Source: Hygrophila difformis (taxonomy: Eukaryota > Streptophyta > Magnoliopsida > Lamiales > Acanthaceae). From it: DNA of 64,000 nt. Under the pieces are notes generated by a model. That model made no database searches, was not told the origin of the DNA, and saw nothing but the letters and a program-made list of their open reading frames with translations. Below, in pieces: positions 57,626 through 64,000 of this stretch. Position 1 is the first letter of the stretch, and each line of letters starts with the position of its first letter. The position numbers were made by a program, and so were the translations under genes. The stretch spans positions 36,087,105 to 36,151,104 of the forward strand of contig JAOANR010000005.1 of NCBI GenBank assembly GCA_030278955.1, read 5' to 3'.

Positions 57626-58998
57626 GCAAACCTTGTTTACTCCAACTTATAATTTCAACACCAACCACCGTTCCTATTTTCCTTATGTCTGTCTTGTATT
57701 TTGTAATTGCACACTCTGTCTTCTGAGATACTTTTGGTTTCCCTGTACGTAATGATATCCTCCATTTTCATCTTTGATTTGCCATTATACTTGTTCTATG
57801 CTATTTCACTTGCTCTCGCCATCAGAAGAGCTCTTGTGATTTTTTTTTTTTTTTGTGTATGGTATTTAAATCAACATCCTAGCTCACTCACTCTAATCAA
57901 ACTATGCAATTCTGAAAGGACTTTTCTCAAGCTATACATTTCTAAATTCTCACACTATGCATCTTTATTTCTCTATCCACATATACTATTCTATGTTTCT
58001 TTGAAAATATCCCCTTCTCCTTCACAATCCATGTTTCTTTCAAAATATCCCATTCTCAAATGATTTTAACATAATATCAAAAAATCACCTTCTCCTTCTT
58101 CAAAAAAATGTTGTCAACAAATATTACCTTCTCCTTCTCTTTCAAAAAATCACCTTCTCAAATGATTTTAAATAAAATATGAAAAAAACTCCTCCTCTAA
58201 AGTAAATATATCCTCACCACCTCTAAAGTAAAATATGACCTTCTTAGAAAATGCTTTTAATCATAAATAAATAAAAAACATGCGAAACATGACCACCACC
58301 TCAAAAAATTCTTAGTAAATGCTTTTGCAAAGTATGACCTTCTCAATCTTAAGTAAATGTGTTCTCAAATTATACCTTCTCAAAAAATTCCTCCATTCTA
58401 AAAAAACACCATTTTGGTTAATGATGCGAAATTCCTCTATTCTAAAAATTCCCTTCTCCTTGTATTGTTCTTAAATAGTAAATGCTTTTCAAAATTCTAA
58501 TAATTTATTGTTCTCCCAAAATCACCTTTTCCTTTTACTGTTTTGCCTTTTTTTTTATTTAATGATAATTTTTTTAAAAAATTTTTTTCCTCTATTCTCA
58601 CATTTTTTCATTTAAATTTATATCATAGTTGTACAACCTTAAATAGTTTTATAATTCATACACAGTGGGTTCGTAGCAAATATTTGATAAATAGCTGAAA
58701 TTGTTTGAAAAGGAAATATTGCCTAGGCACATCAGCACATCTACCCATAAATTTTCTAGCAGTACTTTTCACCTTGCTCACACAACCATCATTACTAAAA
58801 GATTCCAAATACCTCACTTATTTTTCTCACTATTGCTCCAGATTTCCCATTCACAACTTCTCCAGCTTAATTGAGGTCTCAACACAGGCGATTGGCTTCA
58901 CCAGGTAAATCCAGGACTTAAACTTCTTTCTATTCTCTTTCACCGCTTCTCACCATACCTTCAGCACACTCATCTACTCATTCTTAGAATCGTAAACA
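57626..58998 (+). other. Helitron interval between B3 and RPA1-like genes
   Basis: 1.37 kb AT-rich with many TCACCTTCTC / AAAATTC-type low-complexity strings (58000-58520). No gene seen; the stretch just before 58999 may hold the RPA1-like promoter. Confidence 0.5.
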
Positions 58999-61901
58999 AT
59001 GGAGCTTCAAACTGCTCCATCCAATACCGATGGAAACATAATGATCGCCACTCTCGCACTTGGCATGAAAGATTAGATGATAAAGGTCATGCTCGTTCAG
59101 ACATCAGCGCAACGAACTTCTAAGGCTGGAAACCGAAAATACAAGCGCTATAGTTTTGTTGATGAACAGGTTCTAATTTTCCCTTACAACCTTTGTTATT
59201 TTATCGCACACGTACTGCCCTGCACCAGCTCTTGCCCTTTTATTCAACCTCAGTTTCTTACTTCAATCCACCCTAGCATTGTCTCACAGAATCTGTTGTC
59301 CCAGGGCACAAAAATACGCGGGTGCGCATTTGATAGAGACATACCATTGATGGATGCTTGCTTAAAGCTCTTCACAACTTACGAACTTTCAAGCTACATC
59401 AAAAACACCCAGCTAAATGATCTCCCGAATTTCCACCCCAACCTAGAACTCATACTTAATCAAAGGACCATTATATGCCCTGTTGATTCAAATCCAATCA
59501 GTGTGCTGGCGGGTAAACCTGATTTTGCAATCCTCTCCCACCTGTAGCCATTCGTGGAAACAAAAGAATACATAGGTACAAAAACTTTTCCATCATACTC
59601 CTATTCTCTGTTTTAGCACAGCATTTTCTGATATTCCTAATATTTCTATGCATTTTCATAAGACGTTGTTGGAATAGTCATTGATTATGCTCCATCCAAA
59701 CCCATCGGGGATACATTTCTCCAAGAGTTCATAATTGTCTCTGACGAGTAAGCCATCACACATTCATGCATCTATTCCGTATCTAAATTCACTTTATAAT
59801 TACTAACCTTGTTTAATGCTTCCAGCAACATACCAACCACAGTGACATTTTGGAACGAGCTGGTCAACGCGGAGGCCCAAGCTCTAATCCCAAAAATACC
59901 AAAGCGGCCAGTAGTTGCCTTCCTCAACGTCAAGGCATCTTCGTTTAATGGTTAAACCTGTCACATATTACTGCTCTTAAGTTTACTGCTCCTAGATATT
60001 GCTTGACATGTTTTGCTGTTATGTTTACTGCTCCTAGATATTCCTTCACATGTTTTGCTATTAAGTAACATGAATTGCATATTCCGTTCATTGAATAAGA
60101 CAAACCAGAACTCTACATGTTAACATTTCATTCATTGTATTTCTAACTTATCTTGCTATACAATATTTTTTTATGAAAGGAATATCACTCTCAACAACCA
60201 CACAAACAATGGTTGTCTATGCCTCCCCTACCCAGAGGTCACTTTCCTGCAAAAATGGTCAGTTTCATATACAATACAGCAAATTTTTGCATTTTTCATC
60301 CCACTTACCTTCACAATCTACAGGCAACTCGAGAACAAGCAAGCATTGGACGAGCTGATCCTTCACAAACCATACTGGAATGGTCCAACGCCAACCACTT
60401 TGCCAAATATTGCCAACACTAAAATCAGTACCTTGTTCAATTCCCCCCCCCCCCCCTGTAAGCCGTTTCCACATTCTTACAACACTTTTCAACCTATTCT
60501 GCTTCAGCCACTCTATTATACAAATCAAAATTGCTTAACTTAATCACTTGTAAAACTATGACTTAATTCCATTGCTCCGTTCCTTGACATGTTTTCTTGG
60601 TAACAATTAGTGCTCCCAGATATCGGATAACATGGATTCCCTATTCCGTTTATTGAATAAAATAAAAAACCATAAAGTTCAGTAATTGTAGTATGCTAAC
60701 ACAACAATATGCTACTGCTATATCAATTTTCTTGGCACTTCACAAAATATGGTTGTTCTTTTTCATTCTTCTTATTTTGTACTGTGTTCTTCTCTTTCTT
60801 GGCACTTCCCACAATATAATATGATTTCCTGTTAAACCACCCACATTAATACATTGATTCCTTAACTCTAGGGTGACTACCAGTGCATTGCTCGCTTTCA
60901 AATCCCAGGGCCAGAGCAATCCAAGGTAACCTACACAGCGTGCCCGGTTTGCAAAATAGGAAAAGTTGCTCCACCAAACAAAGTGTACTGGTGTTTCAAA
61001 TGCCAAAAGTAGACAAAATTTGAAACAAGGTATCCTTCAAATCATTCCTTCACAATTTCAAGTAATATTTTCCTTCCAAATATTTTAACTTGATTATACA
61101 TTCTAAATCATCATTTTCAGAATCAAAATCACTCTTGAAATGAAAGACGAATCAGCCCATGTTCAATGTGTTTCATTTCAAGAAACTGCTGAAAATGTTT
61201 TGGGCATTCCTTCCAAAGAAATATTGCAAATGACCCCTCAGGTGCCACATTCTTCTTCTTCCATTCTTACATCAACCATAAACAATATTGTAGAAGCGAA
61301 TAAACACTCTTCTTCTAACTCTTTTTGCTACATAATCACAGGAAAAAATTGAATTGTGTGAATTTCGCAATGAGGAGGTGGAAAACCAAAATTTCCAAGT
61401 CACCATAAAAAAAAAATTGCCTGCCTCACCCAGCTACCCCAGTGATATCTACATACTGACTAAGATTGAAGACATTAAAGGCAAACAAGGTAGTTTTCTC
61501 CTACCTGAACATTTTTATTTCTAATATATCCAGGCTCCCTCAACACTTTGATTTCTAAAGTGCATCCGCCCTCATATATTGAACTTACAGCTGCAATTGA
61601 AGACCATCCACCAACACCACCACCGCTGCAAATTACTGAAACACAGCACTCTGGACTAACACCAAATCTCAACCTACTGTCCACACATCATCCTCAGGAT
61701 AGCAAAGCCTGCAAAGACCTGCTGCCAGCATTGGACGCTGAAGAAAGTGTTGCAGAAATTCTCTCACGCGAACCTACTGGTAGCCCCTCAAAAAAACCAA
61801 GATGGCAGGTAGAAAAGCTAAACCAAAGGCACCCAAACAGGACTAGATATATGCCTGCTACGTTCGCATCCTGGGGCAATGACACAGAAAACCGTATATG
61901 A
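58999..61901 (+). pseudogene. Helitron RPA1-like gene (single-strand DNA-binding protein), three in-frame stops
   Basis: A homologue of the replication protein A large subunit, a usual companion of plant RepHel, presumably coating the displaced strand. About ten exons are inferred. Domain A: exon 1 (58999-59169, MELQTAPSNTDG ... RKYKRYSFVDEQ) and exon 2 (from 59305, TKIRGCAFDRDIP). Domain B: about 59663-60236 (DVVGIVIDYAPSKPIGD, TVTFWNELVNAEAQ, then ISLSTTTQT). Domain C: about 60873-61018 (YQCIARFQIPG, TYTACPVC, WCFKC, an intact four-Cys zinc site), with RIKITLEMKDE in the next exon. A Pro-rich tail ends at TGA/TAG-type stop 61899-61901. Stops at 59074-59076, 59545-59547 and 61010-61012 fall within clear homology. 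Confidence 0.78.
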
Positions 61902-62419
61902 ATATGTGGTTTGAAGGTGTGATCTTCCCATTTTTGTCTGCCATTTTGCAAACCTTTTGTCTACTATTTCGCTGTATAGCTCTATCATATATGTCGTCTC
62001 AAAGCCTGTACAGCTATAAGTGCACGCCTGCGCTCAAATACGCCTTCTAAAACTAGATTACTGTTCCGTCCTTTTGAAACTGTTGAAGTGGAAACCATGA
62101 ATATTTCTGCTTATTGGCTAGCTTTTTGAAATTTCAGTCTACATATTTTACTCTATAATAAGCTTGCTTATTGCCTTAGTTATAGTAACATTTTCTACTC
62201 TTACATTGCAGTCTTGGTTATTCGCTTTGTTATTGGCTTCCCTTGATTATTAGGTTGCTTATAGTATCACTTTTTCATGCATAGTTACTGTTACATTGCA
62301 CTCCCAAGCTTTAAGGTCTATATATTTTGAGTAGCTAAACATAAGTTCTGGAAATTCATCTTCCTGTGAAATAAAAGTTCCAAACGCCACCAATATCAAA
62401 CATTCAAGTCGTCTAACGT
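61902..62419 (+). other. Helitron 3' subterminal region
   Basis: About 520 bp, T-rich, no gene. Loosely repeated strings such as TTATTGGCT / GCTTATTGCC / TTGCTTATAG occur at 62110-62270, as in many Helitron 3' ends. Confidence 0.55.
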
Positions 62420-62454
62420 CCCGCGCGGCATCGCGCGCGCTCCGCGAATTCTAG
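62420..62454 (+). other. Helitron 3' terminal hairpin and CTAG end
   Basis: CCCGCGCG, loop GCAT, CGCGCGCG (62420-62439) forms a stem of six consecutive pairs, followed by CTCCGCGAATT and CTAG (62451-62454), then the host T. This is the canonical rolling-circle terminator (hairpin 10-12 bases before CTRR). Confidence 0.87.
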
Positions 62455-62509
62455 TATATATATATATATGATAAATTAACCAAGGTATGAAAAATTCTCT
62501 TTTGGTGAA

Positions 62510-62528
62510 TTCCCCGGCAACGGCGCCA
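62510..62528 (-). other. Primer-binding site, tRNA-Asp (Athila-lineage element)
   Basis: Minus strand TGGCGCCGTTGCCGGGGAA, complementary to the 3' end of plant tRNA-Asp, four bases inside the 5' LTR. It is typical of the Athila lineage. Confidence 0.93.
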
Positions 62529-62532
62529 AAAT

Positions 62533-64000
62533 TGCTAGTTTGTCGCAAAGCTGCAAAATAAATTTTAGTCCCACATCACGAAAAGAATACAAATAAATGT
62601 AATATATAGTGAGTAGGGTCGTTTCCACAGGAAATACTCAAAGAGTTTAATCCAATCACTTGATTAATTATAAATTATATTTATATCTATAAATAGGGGG
62701 GGGTTGATTGCAACTAAACTATCAAAAAGAAAATAAAAATCAAACAAAGAACAAAAAGTGCAACTGATCAATATGAGAGCTTTCAAGACTATTTTAAAAC
62801 TCTAGTTTAGGCATGAATTATGTGCATGATATGGAATTAATCATTGACATACATTTAACTTACTTGGTTAATTGACTAAATTGGTTAAAGTTGGTCTACA
62901 AGCGTTACCCAACCAATTTTTCCATACTTACTCGATGGCCTAGGTACGACCATAAACGATTTCCCTAATCAAGTGAGAATTCTAGGTACGACCATAGAAT
63001 TGGCTGACTCGACAACATTTACAACTAGAAAAACCTAATTCGATTCAACACTAATCCTACTTGACTGAAAATTACAAAATTACGGATGCACTTTTCAATC
63101 TAGCAATAAATTACTCAATTAACACGCGGCCGCTAATATCAATTAAGCAATCTAAACACGACAAATGGAGGAATTTAAAATACCCAATTCAATTAAGCAT
63201 AAAAATCTGTCAACATAATAAGTCTCCCAATTTCATATCCAAACACAAATTCAAAACCTAAACTAGATAGAAAATCTACTCACAATCCATACAAAACATA
63301 GCCAAATCCACAAGAATCAATATAGCCATTAATTCCAGGAATTGACAGAAATATCACCAAATCAAGATTGAATCTTGATGCCCTTGAAACCTCCAATTTC
63401 GACTGGAAAAGGCCCCAAAAATTCGCCCAATATGCTGCTTCAATTTTGCCCAATTTCAGACTGCTACTGGTGTCTTCTTCTTCCTCCCCAATTCAAGATG
63501 AGAAGAGAAGAAAGAAAAACTCCTTAAATGGTCTGCTCTCGACGGTTCCTGGTAATGAAAAAAAATGTGGAAAATGAAATTTGAAATCTGGTTGTCTCCG
63601 TGCGTCCCAAGCTGCTGCTTGTCTTCTCTCGAATTCGAGAAAAATCGGCCCATGAACCAACCCACGTTCTCTTCCTTGACTCATTCTTCTTCCAATCCTC
63701 TTCACCGTTCTTTCTCTTCCAAGTCTGATATGAATTCTTTTCTATTTAATACCCAAAGTTTCAGACACTTCAATTCAGCCCCAAGGTCCGTCTTGCAATT
63801 TTTAAAGAGTTGCGGGTGGGTCCCAATGCTCAAAACTCCAAGACAGAAATTAGGCGTGGTCACGCCTAAGGAGGTCCTCTTCTGCTGCCATCCATTTCCA
63901 AGAAAACTCCCAAATTTTGCTTCTTTCATCAAATCTACACAATCATGAAAAAGTGATCATTAGAAGCATATTTACTCAATCAGCACCCAATTTTAATATC
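62533..64000 (-). repeat. 5' LTR of the Athila-lineage element, cut by window end
   Basis: Colinear with 16340-17880. About 40 further bases should lie beyond 64000. It has a 61-bp deletion at 63057-63060 relative to the other LTR, and a perfect 20-base inverted repeat at 63850-63869. Confidence 0.9.

Larger units (their letters stand above)
31205..62454 (+). mobile_element. Large Helitron (~31 kb including a nested 10-kb element)
   Basis: The 5' end is TC at 31205 after an A; the 3' end is CTAG at 62451-62454 followed by T, with a GC hairpin 12 bases upstream. It sits in a (TA)n run of the Athila leader, as expected for insertion between A and T without target duplication. It encodes a RepHel protein and an RPA1-like gene, both standard for plant Helitrons, plus an extra RPA fragment and two B3 genes. 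Without the nested LTR element it is about 21 kb. The 5' end is less certain than the 3' end because of the surrounding TA repeat. Confidence 0.83.
16340..64000 (-). mobile_element. Athila-lineage LTR retrotransposon, gag-protease only, interrupted twice
   Basis: A minus-strand element with its 5' LTR at 62533 to beyond 64000, a tRNA-Asp primer site (62510-62528), gag (to 31160), protease, a remnant of the post-integrase tail, a long non-coding 3' region, polypurine tract and 3' LTR (16340-17918). Gag (LRAFPFSLKDAAKDWL) and protease (DLGASINVMP, ILLGRPF) are of Athila type. RT, RNase H and the integrase core are absent. A CRM-like element (18101-25867) and a Helitron (31205-62454) are inserted. 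Removing them leaves about 5.6 kb of internal sequence, with the primer site and gag start only about 140 bases apart, which supports the reconstruction. Confidence 0.87.

Noticed and set aside
57707..58063. 118-codon frame after the B3 gene
   Set aside because: T-rich hydrophobic translation of a non-coding interval, no splice or start context.
62510..62528. Possible tRNA gene fragment
   Set aside because: Only the 3' end complement of tRNA-Asp is present, at the position of a primer-binding site next to an LTR; no cloverleaf.

Overview
The window is nuclear DNA of a flowering plant, probably a eudicot, although nothing here fixes the species. The evidence is Ty3/gypsy LTR retrotransposons of the plant lineages Tekay/Del, CRM and Athila, plant-type tRNA primer sites (initiator-Met and Asp), a plant Helitron with a RepHel protein and an RPA1-like gene, and REM-type B3 genes. 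No free-standing host gene was recognised. Almost all of the 64 kb is transposons inserted into one another, as expected of a repeat-rich, possibly pericentromeric region. Clade names come from reading motifs by eye; no database search was run.

Layout. (1) From before base 1 to 16223 is a minus-strand Tekay-like element with ~2.6-kb LTRs, a gag-pol gene broken by one nonsense codon and one deletion/frameshift, and an extra 111-codon coiled-coil ORF ahead of gag. Its leader is split by a coding-free relative on the plus strand (7288-13516, LTRs ~2.67 kb, 5-bp target duplication GAAAT). (2) Bases 16224-16339 are unassigned spacer. (3) From 16340 to beyond 64000 is a minus-strand Athila-lineage element that kept gag and protease but lost RT, RNase H and most of integrase. 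It was split twice: by a plus-strand CRM-like element (18101-25867, duplication TATAG) and by a ~31-kb Helitron (31205-62454) that entered an AT run between its primer site and gag.

The Helitron carries, in order, a GC-rich promoter-like 5' region, a RepHel gene with HUH, two-Tyr and complete helicase motifs but two frameshifts (33215-38028), an RPA DBD-C fragment (40056-40800), a minus-strand double-B3 gene (42557-43510), a plus-strand double-B3 gene (46670-57625), an RPA1-like gene with three in-frame stops (58999-61901), and a terminal GC hairpin followed by CTAG. The plus-strand B3 gene is itself interrupted by a ~10-kb minus-strand gag-only element with ~3.2-kb LTRs (47295-57274, duplication AAAAC).

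How the parts relate. Three Tekay-type elements (one formerly autonomous, one gag-only, one with no coding) share a primer site, a polypurine tract and a small hairpin just before that tract whose stem differs by paired changes. This suggests that the non-coding members are mobilised in trans. Relative ages follow from nesting: Athila element, then CRM and Helitron, then the gag-only element inside the Helitron; and Tekay element, then its coding-free relative.
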